Shown in pieces: positions 6,877-15,535 of a stretch of 64,000 nt of DNA (its first letter is position 1; each line of letters starts with the position of its first letter). The stretch comes from Methylobacterium sp. Lineage in GTDB: Bacteria; Pseudomonadota; Alphaproteobacteria; Rhizobiales; Beijerinckiaceae. Both the position numbers and the translations under genes were made by a program. The notes below the pieces were generated by a model. The model had not been told where the DNA came from and ran no database searches. It was given only the letters and a program-made list of their open reading frames with translations. The stretch is taken from NCBI GenBank assembly GCA_020252645.1, contig JADCCN010000006.1, forward strand, positions 103,259-167,258, in the 5' to 3' direction.

Positions 6877-8301
6877 TCAGTCATCCGCGCTCACGAAGGT
6901 GATGCGCAGCATGTTCGTCGCACCCGGCGTGCCGAAGGGAACGCCCGCAACCAGGATGATCCGCTGGCCGGGATTGGCGAATTCCTGCTCGCGCGCCGCG
7001 TGCGCGCCCCTGTGGGCCATGTCGTCCACATCCTTCGGGTCCTCGCCCACCACCGCATGCACACCCCAGACCAGTGCCAGCCGGCGCGCGGTGTTGCGCG
7101 AAGTGGTGAGCGCGAGGATCGGCGGATAAGGACGCTCACGCGCGATCCGCAGGGCCGTGGCACCCGAGGCGGTCCAGGCGACAATGGCGCGCAGATCCAG
7201 CGTCTCGGCCACGGAGCGCGCCGCGGCCGCGATGGCATCCGCGCCTGTGGGCTCGGGGGGCGAACGCTGGCCCGCGAGCAGCACGGGATAGTTCGGGTCT
7301 TTTTCGACCGCCTCGATGATCTTGTTCATCGTCTCGACGGCTTCGTAAACGAACTTGCCCGCCGCACTCTCGGCCGAGAGCATCACCGCATCCGCACCCT
7401 CGAACACCGCGGTCGCGACATCCGATACCTCGGCACGCGTGGGTGTGGGGCTGACGATCATCGATTCGAGCATCTGCGTCGCAACCACGACCGGCTTGCC
7501 GAGCTTGCGCGCCATGCGGGTGATTCGCTTCTGCAAGCCGGGCACGACCTCCAGCGGCAGTTCCACGCCGAGATCGCCGCGCGCCACCATCAGGGCATCG
7601 GAAAGCTCCATGATCTCCTCGAGCCGCTCGATGGCCTGCGGCTTCTCGAGCTTCGCCATCACCAGGGCGCGTCCCCGCGCGATCTTCTTCACCTCCGCCA
7701 CGTCTTCCGGGCGCTGCACGAAGGAAAGCGCGATCCAGTCCACTCCCGCTTCGAGCGCGGCGGCGAGATCGGATCGATCCTTCGGTGTAAGTGCGGAGGT
7801 CGGCAGGATGGTATCCGGCAGGCTCACGCCCTTCTTGTTGGAGATCGGCCCGGAGAATTCAACGCGGATCACCACCTTTTTCGGCGCGGCTTCGACCACG
7901 ACGAAGATCAGCTTGCCGTCATCGATCAGCACACGATGGCCTGCGCGCAGGGATTTGAGGATTTCCGGATGCGGCAGTTGCACGCGGGTGGCGTCACCCG
8001 GCGCGGGATCACTGTCGAGCGTGAAAAGCTGCCCCTTCTCGAGCATCACCGGCGGGTTGGCAAAGGTGCCGACGCGCAGTTTGGGCCCCTGAAGATCGGC
8101 GAGAATGCCGATGGGGCGGCCGATTTCCGCCTCAAGCCCCCGGAGCTGCTTCACGCGCGCTTCCAGCACCTCGTGGCTCGAATGGCTCATGTTGATTCGG
8201 AAAACATCCGCCCCGGCCTCGAACAGGCGGCGGACGGTGGCGTCATCCTGGGAAGCGGGCCCCAGGGTGGCGAGAATTTTGGTGCGTCGGTTGCGTCTCA
8301 T
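6877..8301 (-). CDS. pyk: Pyruvate kinase
   Basis: A 474-residue enzyme converting phosphoenolpyruvate and ADP to pyruvate and ATP. The family order is complete: RTKILATLGPASQD at the N-terminus, GADVFRINMSHS (about 31-42), the active-site segment VMAKLEKPQAIERLEEIMELSD cut here only for description at about 215-236, VARGDLGVELP (about 240), and a C-terminal domain with TASGATALRIARERP. It is the last gene of a three-gene minus-strand operon after glycerate kinase and DUF1036, so glycerate-derived carbon could pass via 2-phosphoglycerate and enolase to pyruvate. Confidence 0.97.
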   Translation of the reverse strand: MRRNRRTKILATLGPASQDDATVRRLFEAGADVFRINMSHSSHEVLEARVKQLRGLEAEIGRPIGILADLQGPKLRVGTFANPPVMLEKGQLFTLDSDPAPGDATRVQLPHPEILKSLRAGHRVLIDDGKLIFVVVEAAPKKVVIRVEFSGPISNKKGVSLPDTILPTSALTPKDRSDLAAALEAGVDWIALSFVQRPEDVAEVKKIARGRALVMAKLEKPQAIERLEEIMELSDALMVARGDLGVELPLEVVPGLQKRITRMARKLGKPVVVATQMLESMIVSPTPTRAEVSDVATAVFEGADAVMLSAESAAGKFVYEAVETMNKIIEAVEKDPNYPVLLAGQRSPPEPTGADAIAAAARSVAETLDLRAIVAWTASGATALRIARERPYPPILALTTSRNTARRLALVWGVHAVVGEDPKDVDDMAHRGAHAAREQEFANPGQRIILVAGVPFGTPGATNMLRITFVSADD

Positions 8302-8391
8302 GGTTCCTTGAACCTGGCCCTCTTCATGTCCTGCCGGGGCAGGGTTTGGGCCAGCATTGAAGAACCTGGGACCGAGAAGGGTCGCAGAGCC

Positions 8392-8835
8392 TCAGGGCCG
8401 GCCCGTGACGAGCCCGCCATCCCCCAGTTCCACCGTCCAGTCGCTTTGTTGCCCGGTATCGATCTCGATGAACCCGGCGCGCTCGAAACCTCGCGCATAG
8501 CAATCCAGCGGCCCACGGATCGAAAACTCAGTATCGCGGACACAGAGGATATTGGTCCCGCTCCAATCCCCCCCGCGATCATAATCCACGGCATGCAAAT
8601 AGAAAAAGCGGGAATTGAGCTGGCCGCGAATAATTGTTTCGCAGCGCCCCGGCTTGAGGTTGAACCAGCCCTCGGTGACCCAGACCGGGCCATCGAGGTA
8701 GCCAATCGCCACGCCCACGCGGCCAGAACTGGTGTTGCAGACGCGCAGATCGGCCTTGGCCGGCGCGGAAAGGCCCAGCATTCCCGCAAAAGCGAGACCC
8801 AACAGCGCCATCATGCTTCGCGAGCGAGCCGTCAC
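8392..8835 (-). CDS. DUF1036 exported protein
   Basis: A 147-residue protein with a signal peptide (MMALLGLAFAGMLGLSAPAKA) and a DUF1036 domain starting LRVCNTSSGRVGVAIGY; conserved Cys residues at CNTS, RCETI, LCVRD and DCYARGF suggest disulfides in the periplasm. Function is unknown. It begins with GTG at 8835 and overlaps the stop of glycerate kinase (GTGA), implying translational coupling, and is followed by pyk on the same strand. Confidence 0.85.
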   Translation of the reverse strand: MTARSRSMMALLGLAFAGMLGLSAPAKADLRVCNTSSGRVGVAIGYLDGPVWVTEGWFNLKPGRCETIIRGQLNSRFFYLHAVDYDRGGDWSGTNILCVRDTEFSIRGPLDCYARGFERAGFIEIDTGQQSDWTVELGDGGLVTGRP

Positions 8836-10154
8836 GCGCGGCCCTCGCGCAGAATCACACGTAAATCATTCGCGTTGGTGAAGGTCGGTCCCGGCACGTA
8901 GAGATCTCCAAGAGCGCGGAAGAAAGCGGATGAATCGTTATTCTCCAGCATCGTGGCGGCATCAAGCCCGGCTTCATGCGCCCGCTTCAGCGTCGAGGCA
9001 TCCATGAAGGCCCCGGCAGGATCATCCGCGCGGCCGACACCGCCATCCGTGCCATCGGTATCGGCCGCGAGCGCCGCGATTCCCTTAGCGCCCCGAAGAC
9101 CGAGCGCGAGCGCCATCGCATATTCCTGGTTCGGCCCGCCCCGTCCCTTGCCCTTGATCGTGACGGTCAGCTCACCGCCCGAGAGGAAGGCGAGATTCTC
9201 ACCCGGCGCGGCCGCCAGCGCGCGGCGTGCATGCGCCGCGGCGATCTCACGCGCCTCGCCCTCGATTGCATGGCCGAGATCGACCACGCAATAGCCCAGG
9301 GATTCGGCCTTCCTCCACGCGGCATGCCAGGCATCCGCGGGCCTGGCGGCGACGATCGCGCGGGAGCGGGCAAAGCAGGCATCGCCCGGTTTGGGGGATT
9401 CGCTTCCTGGATCATCCAGCACCGCAAGGATGCTCGCGGCGGGCCGAAGCCGGTAGCGCGCCACCACGGCCCGGGCCTCTTCCAGCCTGGAAGGATCGGG
9501 GATCGTCGGCCCCGAACCGATGAGGCTCAGTTCGTCACCCGGAACATCGGAGAGCGCGAGGGTCACGATCTCCGCGCCCTGCATCAGCGCCGCGAGCCGC
9601 CCGCCCTTCACGCGGCTGATATGCTTCCTCAGGATGTTGATCTCGCCGATGGGCACGCCGGCGCGCAGCATCTGGCGGGTGAGATCCTGCTTCTCCGCCA
9701 GGGTGATCGCCCCCAGCGGCGCCACGAGATTGGCCGAGGCCCCGCCCGAGAGCAGGAAGATCACGAGATCATGGGGCGAGACAAGCTGCGCCCGCCGCAT
9801 CATCTCGGCGGTGGCCGAGAGGCCCGCCTCATCCGGCACCGGATGGCCCGCTTCCATGGCATCGAGGATCGCGAGGGGGCGACCATAGCCATGCCGGGCA
9901 ATCGCAAGGCCCGAAAGCCGATCCGGCCCGAGGCCCAGCGCGCGATAATGCGCCTCGGCCGTCTCCGCCATCGAGCCCGCCGCCTTGCCCGCCGCGAAAA
10001 TCATCACGCGCTGCCTTTCTGCGGGCGCAGGCAGGTGCGGCGGCAGGAAGATCGGGGGCTTCACCGCCTCGATCGCGGCTTCGACAATCCTCTGGGCATC
10101 GGCCCGCAGGCGGGTTGCCGTTTCGGAAGAAGGAGCAATCATCGGAGAGGCCAT
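8832..10154 (-). CDS. Glycerate 2-kinase (MOFRL family)
   Basis: A 440-residue glycerate kinase type 2, giving 2-phosphoglycerate from glycerate and ATP. Recognisable segments include FAAGKAAGSMAETAE (about 50), LSGGASANLVAP (about 130), LSDVPGDELSLIGSGP (about 195), and the MOFRL signature near LSGGELTVTIKGKGRGGPN, with AADTDGTDG towards the end. It is the first gene of the operon with DUF1036 and pyk. The start at 10154 (alternative 10142) leaves 95 nt to the divergent gene; the frame stays open to 10232 but would overlap that gene. It is often annotated TtuD/hydroxypyruvate reductase in rhizobia, an older misnomer. Confidence 0.92.
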   Translation of the reverse strand: MASPMIAPSSETATRLRADAQRIVEAAIEAVKPPIFLPPHLPAPAERQRVMIFAAGKAAGSMAETAEAHYRALGLGPDRLSGLAIARHGYGRPLAILDAMEAGHPVPDEAGLSATAEMMRRAQLVSPHDLVIFLLSGGASANLVAPLGAITLAEKQDLTRQMLRAGVPIGEINILRKHISRVKGGRLAALMQGAEIVTLALSDVPGDELSLIGSGPTIPDPSRLEEARAVVARYRLRPAASILAVLDDPGSESPKPGDACFARSRAIVAARPADAWHAAWRKAESLGYCVVDLGHAIEGEAREIAAAHARRALAAAPGENLAFLSGGELTVTIKGKGRGGPNQEYAMALALGLRGAKGIAALAADTDGTDGGVGRADDPAGAFMDASTLKRAHEAGLDAATMLENNDSSAFFRALGDLYVPGPTFTNANDLRVILREGRA

Positions 10155-10249
10155 CGGGGCAGGAATTTCGGTCGCGGCGAGCGATTTCGCCGTTGATCCC
10201 TTCTGCCCTTTGGTGGAGAAGGCCGCAACCACGAAGAGGATGCTTCCCC

Positions 10250-11041
10250 TTGCCGATCGCCCGCGAAGAGGCCGAAGCCTTCGAGATCATTCCCGGCAGG
10301 CCCGATATCGGCCTGCTGGTTCTCTGCGACCATGCCAGCGCGTATATCCCATCGGAATATGCCGATCTCGGCCTCTGTTCGGAGCAGCTTTCACGCCACA
10401 TCGCCTATGATATCGGCGCGGCCGATGCGAGCCGGCAGATCGCCGAAGAATTCGGCTGCCCGGCCGTGCTCAGCCGCTTCTCGCGCCTGCTGATCGATCC
10501 CAATCGCGGCGAGGATGACCCGACCCTCGTGATGCGTATCGCCGATGGTGCGCTGGTGCCCGGCAATGCCCGCATCGGTGACGACGAGATCGAAAGGCGC
10601 ATCCACCGGTTCTACCGGCCCTATGACGATGCCATCGCCCGCACCATCGCTGCCATGCGCGCGACGGGGAAGAACCCGGTCATTCTCGCCATGCATTCCT
10701 TCACGCCGGAGATGAAGGGCCGCAAGCGCCCCTGGCATGTGACGGTGATCTGGGATTTCGATCCGCGCCTGAACGGGAGGCTTCTCGATGCCCTGTCGCG
10801 CGAGCCCGATCTCGTGGTGGGCGATAACGAGCCTTATCAGGGCGGCTATCGCGGCGACACGATGGATCGCCATGTCATCCGGGCGGGCCTCGCCCATGCC
10901 CTTGTTGAAATCCGGCAGGATCTGATCGGCACGGAAGTCGACGCCCGTGCCTGGGGCAAGCGCCTCTCGGGCGTGCTGCGGCCGCTGCTTGCAAACCCGG
11001 ATCTCTACGAGGCGCGCGTCCATGGCAGCCACCCCGCGTGA
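10250..11041 (+). CDS. N-formylglutamate amidohydrolase family protein (copy 2)
   Basis: A 263-residue amidohydrolase of the same superfamily as 3992-4891 but a different subgroup: LLVLCDHASAYIP at the N-terminus, RFSRLLIDPNRGEDDP, LAMHSFTPEMKGRKRPW, and VGDNEPYQGGYRGDT. The start is a TTG at 10250, chosen because AAGAGGA (10234-10240) precedes it by 9 nt and the family homology begins there; the frame is open 45 codons further upstream but would overlap the divergent glycerate kinase. The substrate is unproven. Confidence 0.85.
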   Translation: MPIAREEAEAFEIIPGRPDIGLLVLCDHASAYIPSEYADLGLCSEQLSRHIAYDIGAADASRQIAEEFGCPAVLSRFSRLLIDPNRGEDDPTLVMRIADGALVPGNARIGDDEIERRIHRFYRPYDDAIARTIAAMRATGKNPVILAMHSFTPEMKGRKRPWHVTVIWDFDPRLNGRLLDALSREPDLVVGDNEPYQGGYRGDTMDRHVIRAGLAHALVEIRQDLIGTEVDARAWGKRLSGVLRPLLANPDLYEARVHGSHPA

Positions 11042-11147
11042 AAAGTCGAGACCGCGCGAAAGCCGGGGACAGCGACCATTGGGCGCTTGATCGCGCACCG
11101 CGCATCCGGCACTTCCGTCTCCAACCTTCCCGATCGAGAGAACCACC

Positions 11148-11393
11148 ATGGATGACATTTCAAGCGCCGGCGCCGGCCAGCTCAAATCCATCATCGAGCG
11201 CATCGAGCGCCTCGAGGAGGAGAAGCGCAACATCGCTTCCGACATCAAGGACGTCTATGCCGAGGCCAAGGGCCAGGGCTACGATACCAAGATCCTGCGC
11301 AAGGTGATCTCGCTGCGCAAAAAGGAACCGCATGAGCGGCAGGAGGAAGAGGCCCTGCTCGAGACCTACCTCAACGCGCTCGGGATGGCGTGA
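11148..11393 (+). CDS. gapR: Nucleoid-associated protein GapR (DUF2312)
   Basis: An 81-residue helical protein almost identical in pattern to GapR/UPF0335 proteins ([20 protein letters not shown], then [16 protein letters not shown]). In Caulobacter GapR clamps overtwisted DNA and supports replication elongation and cell division. The N-terminal coiled coil covers about residues 10-50. A clean ATG at 11148 follows a short leader. It is convergent with the DUF882 gene. Confidence 0.95.
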   Translation: MDDISSAGAGQLKSIIERIERLEEEKRNIASDIKDVYAEAKGQGYDTKILRKVISLRKKEPHERQEEEALLETYLNALGMA

Positions 11394-11504
11394 GGCACAA
11401 GGCAAATTCAGATCCGGCATTTTCCGATCCGGCCTTTGCCGGTTGATCACGGAAAAGGCGTCAAACATCGAAACTATAACGCGGGCCCTTTCGCGAACAG
11501 CGGA

Positions 11505-13118
11505 TCAGCGCGGATCATCATCTCCGGCCTGCGTGAAGCGGGCCGACATCGGCCGGATGAAGCGTCCGGCGAAACGCCCGTTGCCGATGGCTGCGGGCGT
11601 TGCCTTGCCAAGGCCCATCGCCACCACGCCGCGCTTCACCTCGCGCTCGACGGGTGGCGGGGCGACATTCACGACATGCATGGGGCGCGCAAGGCGCGTG
11701 GATTGAGCCGCAATCAGCACGGCAATATCGCCCCTGGCCGCGGCATCGACAGCATGCCTGACCGGAACGGGCGGATTGACCGGCGCAGCCGGAGGCGCGG
11801 AGACAGGGGGCGAGCGAAGAGGCGGCAAGGCCAGATCCGGCGCGGGCCGAAGCGAAGCGGCAGGCGGCGCCAGACTTGCGACCTGCGCGGCAGGCGGGGA
11901 AGCGGGCAGGCTCGCGATCGCGGCCGGTGTCGAGGACCGGATCGGCGGCAGCGGCAGATCAGCCGGAACCGGGCCATTGGCGGCGATTGGCGCGATCTCG
12001 CCCAACCCGCGCGGACGGATGGGGGGAAGCGGCAGGCCGGCAATCTCCACGAGCCCGGCCTGCGCCGGAACGGTCGCGGCCTGCGGCGGAACGGTCCCGG
12101 CCTGCGGCGGAACGGTCCCGGCCTGCGGCGGCGTGGCGGCGGCCGGCTCGCTGCCCGGCTGCGGACGCAACTCGGTCTGGCGCGGAAGGGGCGGGGCAGC
12201 CGCGAAAGCCGTCACGGCACCGGGCTGAACGGAAGCCACCATGACGTTGTCGCCGGTTTCAGCACGTGGCTGCGCCACCGCCGCGACAGCCGCGACAGCC
12301 GCGCGGGCGTTGCGGCCGCGCGTCGTCGCGCGTTCGAGCCCGCCATCATCCTCCTCGCCCGAACCGAAGAGCAGCGCCCAGAGCGATTTGCCGCGATTCG
12401 AGATCACGGTGTCGTAATCGAGCGCCGAACCGCCGCGCGCCTGCACCTCCGCGAGCGCGAGCTGGTAATTCGCAAGCGGAATGCCATCGGCGGGGATATG
12501 GACGGTCTTGCCGTCAGGGAACAGGCGCTCGAGCTGATCGCGCGGCATGCGCGGCCATGACCGCACCGTTCCGACATCGAGATGCACGAAGGCCGAGCCG
12601 GCCGCCGGATAATATCCCACGCCGCCCCGCTGCAGGCGCATGCCGATCTCGCGCACCTTCGCCATGGAGACGCCGGGGATATGGAAATCCATCGCGTTGC
12701 CGCGCATGTGATGGCTGTTCTTCGCCACGCCGCGCGACCGGCGCGCAAGCATCGCGTTGGTGTTCGGCGAGCGATAGGCCGAGACGACCTTGACCGGCTC
12801 CGTCGCCCCGACCTCGCGATAGACATACCAGACGACGTCGAACAGCTGCGGTGCCATCGCGGTCTGTTCGTCATTGCGCCAGTCGCGCAGGAAATGATTG
12901 AGCTGGGAAAGGGCGTTGCTGTCGAAGCTGCCATCGCGCCGGAAGGTCACGCGAAGGCGCTCCTGCGTGTGGGTATGGACGAGTTCGATCGTGCGGGTAT
13001 CGCCATTCGCGACCGCGTCCTGCGTGCCGCGCACGCCCAGCATCAGCGCACAGGCCGCAAGCGCCACCGAAAGGCTGCGCCTGCCCGCTCCCATGCTTCG
13101 GTGCCGAGGTCCGGTCAT
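11505..13118 (-). CDS. DUF882/YcbK-type peptidase-like protein with proline-rich tail
   Basis: A 537-residue exported protein. Residues 1-40 are a signal peptide (RRSLSVALAACALMLGVRG). The DUF882 domain (about 40-220) belongs to the M15-like D-Ala-D-Ala metallopeptidase fold: VVSAYRSPNTNAML, then HHMRGNAMDFHIPG and FVHLDVGTVRSW hold the expected zinc ligands. The last ~270 residues are low-complexity Pro/Ala-rich sequence with LPLPPIR-like repeats and 7-residue tandem repeats. It likely acts on or binds peptidoglycan. It lies downstream of an L,D-transpeptidase on the same strand (139-nt gap). The start at 13118 precedes the signal peptide; upstream in-frame codons are not signal-like. Confidence 0.85.
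   Translation of the reverse strand: MTGPRHRSMGAGRRSLSVALAACALMLGVRGTQDAVANGDTRTIELVHTHTQERLRVTFRRDGSFDSNALSQLNHFLRDWRNDEQTAMAPQLFDVVWYVYREVGATEPVKVVSAYRSPNTNAMLARRSRGVAKNSHHMRGNAMDFHIPGVSMAKVREIGMRLQRGGVGYYPAAGSAFVHLDVGTVRSWPRMPRDQLERLFPDGKTVHIPADGIPLANYQLALAEVQARGGSALDYDTVISNRGKSLWALLFGSGEEDDGGLERATTRGRNARAAVAAVAAVAQPRAETGDNVMVASVQPGAVTAFAAAPPLPRQTELRPQPGSEPAAATPPQAGTVPPQAGTVPPQAATVPAQAGLVEIAGLPLPPIRPRGLGEIAPIAANGPVPADLPLPPIRSSTPAAIASLPASPPAAQVASLAPPAASLRPAPDLALPPLRSPPVSAPPAAPVNPPVPVRHAVDAAARGDIAVLIAAQSTRLARPMHVVNVAPPPVEREVKRGVVAMGLGKATPAAIGNGRFAGRFIRPMSARFTQAGDDDPR
12058..12135. repeat. 21-bp tandem repeat inside the DUF882 gene
   Basis: Three full units and a partial fourth of a 21-bp sequence beginning GCCTGCGSCGGAACGGTC. 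They encode 7-residue repeats (PQAGTVP-like) in the proline-rich tail, so unit-number changes would stay in frame. Confidence 0.85.
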
Positions 13119-13257
13119 TCCCCCAACCCTGTCCGTCTCAAGCCAAGCCAGGCCGTGCAGCGGCCGGGAGAGTCTGAATGCCGGCAAGACATGGCAGGGG
13201 AACGTGGCGGAAAAACGCCTGAAGCTCCATGACATTGCGCAAGGACGACGATTGGGA

Positions 13258-15429
13258 TCAGAGCGAGAGGGCGCGACGGATACGCAAATCATGCCCGTAA
13301 AGGTCCGGCTTGCGGACCAGAGCACCGTTCTCGTCGACCGACAATGTGAAATAGGCAAGATGCACCGGCACCGCTTCGGTGAGGCGGATCGTGCGCTCAC
13401 CGCTGCCGACCATGGCCCGCAATTGCCGCTCGCTCAGCCCCTGCCGCTTCAAGAGCAAATGCTCCGCCAGGACGAAAGGCTGGTCCACGCGCACGCAGCC
13501 GGAGCTGAAGGCCCGGATTTCGTTGCGGAACAGGTGCCGGCCGGGCGTATCATGCAGGTAGACCGCATGCGAGTTCGGGAACATGAACTTCACATGCCCC
13601 AGCGCATTCCGCTCGCCCGGCGGCTGGCGCACGGAGATCGAGCGACCATTCCGGATCACCTGGTAGCCCATGCGCGCGGCATAGGATGGATCGGCCGCGA
13701 GTTTCGGAAGCACATCCTTCCGAAGGATGGTGGGCGGAATATACCAGGACGGATTGACGACCAGGAATTCCATCTTGTCGGAGAAAACCGGTGTCTGCCG
13801 CTCGGGCTTGCCGACAATGATCCGCGTCTCGAAGACGCGCGCGCCCTCCTCCATCATCTGGAGGCGGAATTCCGGGATGTTCACGAAGATATGCGTGCGC
13901 CCGAGTTCCGGCGGAAGCCAGCGCCAGCGCTCCATATTGGCGATGAGCATGCCTGAGAGATCTTCCGGCGCATTCCTCGCCTTCTGCTCGCGGTTCACCG
14001 GCGCGTCGGGATCCTGAAGCAGCGCGCGGGTGCGCGACGCGATGCGGCCATCCGGCTTGAGGCCGTTGGCACGCTGGAATTCGCGAACCGCATCGGCAAG
14101 AGCGGCGTCATAGACGGGCTTTTCGCCCGCCGGCAGACCAAGGCGACGGCGCAGATGCGGCACGCGCGCATCTTCCTGGCCGGGCACCAGCACGGAGCCT
14201 TCCATGAAATTCGACGGAATTTCAGCGCGCGGGTGCGCGGATTTCGGCGTGCTGGCCGTGGCTTCGGTCTCCTCTGCGGGCTCGGCGCGCAACCGGGCGA
14301 GAGCCTGCTTCAACACGCGATAACCCTCATGCTGCGGATTATAGGCCGCGAGAACATTTCGCACGGCATCCGCCGTCTCCGCCCTGGCCACGCGCTCGAG
14401 AACCTCGCCCGCCGGCGGCAGGAAGAGTTCCGGCGTGAGCATGGCGGAGAGCTTCGCCGGTTCGAGGCGGCCACCGCGCGCATCCTGCGCATAGGTCACG
14501 GCAGCGAGGCTCAGCAGCAGGTCGATCTCCGCACGCTTCTCCTCCGCACGCTTCTCCTCCGCGAGCGGCCCGGCCTTGGTGAGGTCGGAGAGCGAAAGCG
14601 GCACCAGCGAGAGCAGACGGCTCGGATCGAGGCCATCTTCTCCCGCCGAAGAGAGCTGCGCGACCAGCCCTCCGACCGATCCGGCCAGCCCGCCATCGGG
14701 CTTGAACCAAAGCGACTGCCAGTCGCGGGTCTCGTAGGCCGCGACGATCTCGTCGGCCACCGAAGGCCTGAGCCCGAGGCGCTGGCGATAGGGCTCGACA
14801 AGCGCCTTGGCGGCCTCCCGCGCAATCGACAGCCTGTAGGGCAGCGGCGCCAGAGGCTCCGCACGCCTGGGCGGCTCGATCCTGAGCGAGGAAAGGTCGA
14901 ATTCCGGCGGCGCCGGGCGCTCGATGATGATCGGGCCAGCCTGCTGCTGCGGCGCCGGGCTCGGCTCCTCGGCCAGGCGCTTCTCGCGTTCCAGGATCGA
15001 GAGGTCGAAAGCCGGCGCGGGTGGAGTGTCGATGATGATGCGATCAAGGCTCGCCATCGGAGCCGGCTCGGCAGGCATCAAGCCCGGGGGCGCGAGGCTG
15101 GCGCGGCGCTGCTCCTCCAACTCGGCCGGCATGGCAGGCGGCCCAGGATCGGGCAGGCGCGGGAGAACGATCAGGCCCTTGGTCCCGGACCGCTTGATCG
15201 GAACCGGCAAGGCAGGTGCTGCGGCATGAACCTGCATTTCCGGCCTGGCATCCGGATGGGCCTCGGCGCTCTGCTCCGGCGATGTCGCCAATGCGGTGGA
15301 TGCCAGAAGAAGGCCCGCAAGGAAGGCGATGCGCCCGCCGGCCCAGCCTGGCCGAACCATCCTGCTGCCAAGCTCCTGCCTATGCTTTGACATCCGGGCC
15401 TCAAGCCCTCTGAGAAACGGGCCAATCAT
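13258..15429 (-). CDS. L,D-transpeptidase (YcbB/LdtD-like)
   Basis: A 723-residue periplasmic enzyme that would form 3-3 cross-links in peptidoglycan. An N-terminal hydrophobic segment (IAFLAGLLLASTALA, about residue 33) acts as signal anchor and is followed by a Pro-rich stretch, then a scaffold domain with LEPAKLSAML. A peptidoglycan-binding domain follows (AVREFQRANGLKPDGRIASR, about 435-455), then a YkuD catalytic domain with HDTPGRHLF and FSSGCVRVD containing the catalytic Cys. The start at 15429 was chosen for the upstream GGGAGAGA; ATGs at 15393 and 15360 are alternatives. It is flanked by an NtrC-type regulator upstream and a DUF882 protein downstream, all on the minus strand. Confidence 0.92.
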   Translation of the reverse strand: MIGPFLRGLEARMSKHRQELGSRMVRPGWAGGRIAFLAGLLLASTALATSPEQSAEAHPDARPEMQVHAAAPALPVPIKRSGTKGLIVLPRLPDPGPPAMPAELEEQRRASLAPPGLMPAEPAPMASLDRIIIDTPPAPAFDLSILEREKRLAEEPSPAPQQQAGPIIIERPAPPEFDLSSLRIEPPRRAEPLAPLPYRLSIAREAAKALVEPYRQRLGLRPSVADEIVAAYETRDWQSLWFKPDGGLAGSVGGLVAQLSSAGEDGLDPSRLLSLVPLSLSDLTKAGPLAEEKRAEEKRAEIDLLLSLAAVTYAQDARGGRLEPAKLSAMLTPELFLPPAGEVLERVARAETADAVRNVLAAYNPQHEGYRVLKQALARLRAEPAEETEATASTPKSAHPRAEIPSNFMEGSVLVPGQEDARVPHLRRRLGLPAGEKPVYDAALADAVREFQRANGLKPDGRIASRTRALLQDPDAPVNREQKARNAPEDLSGMLIANMERWRWLPPELGRTHIFVNIPEFRLQMMEEGARVFETRIIVGKPERQTPVFSDKMEFLVVNPSWYIPPTILRKDVLPKLAADPSYAARMGYQVIRNGRSISVRQPPGERNALGHVKFMFPNSHAVYLHDTPGRHLFRNEIRAFSSGCVRVDQPFVLAEHLLLKRQGLSERQLRAMVGSGERTIRLTEAVPVHLAYFTLSVDENGALVRKPDLYGHDLRIRRALSL

Positions 15430-15535
15430 CGTTCGTCTCTCTCCCACGCGAGGCTGATTCCCGCAAGGGCGGCCAGTGGCGAATTTGGATGAGTGCAGTT
15501 CGAAATGCGCGGCCATTCCGTGCCATTCCGCATCT

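Noticed and set aside
6847..8901. A 684-codon open frame on the plus strand antisense to pyk and DUF1036
   Set aside because: Shadow of pyk; the minus-strand protein has all catalytic motifs.
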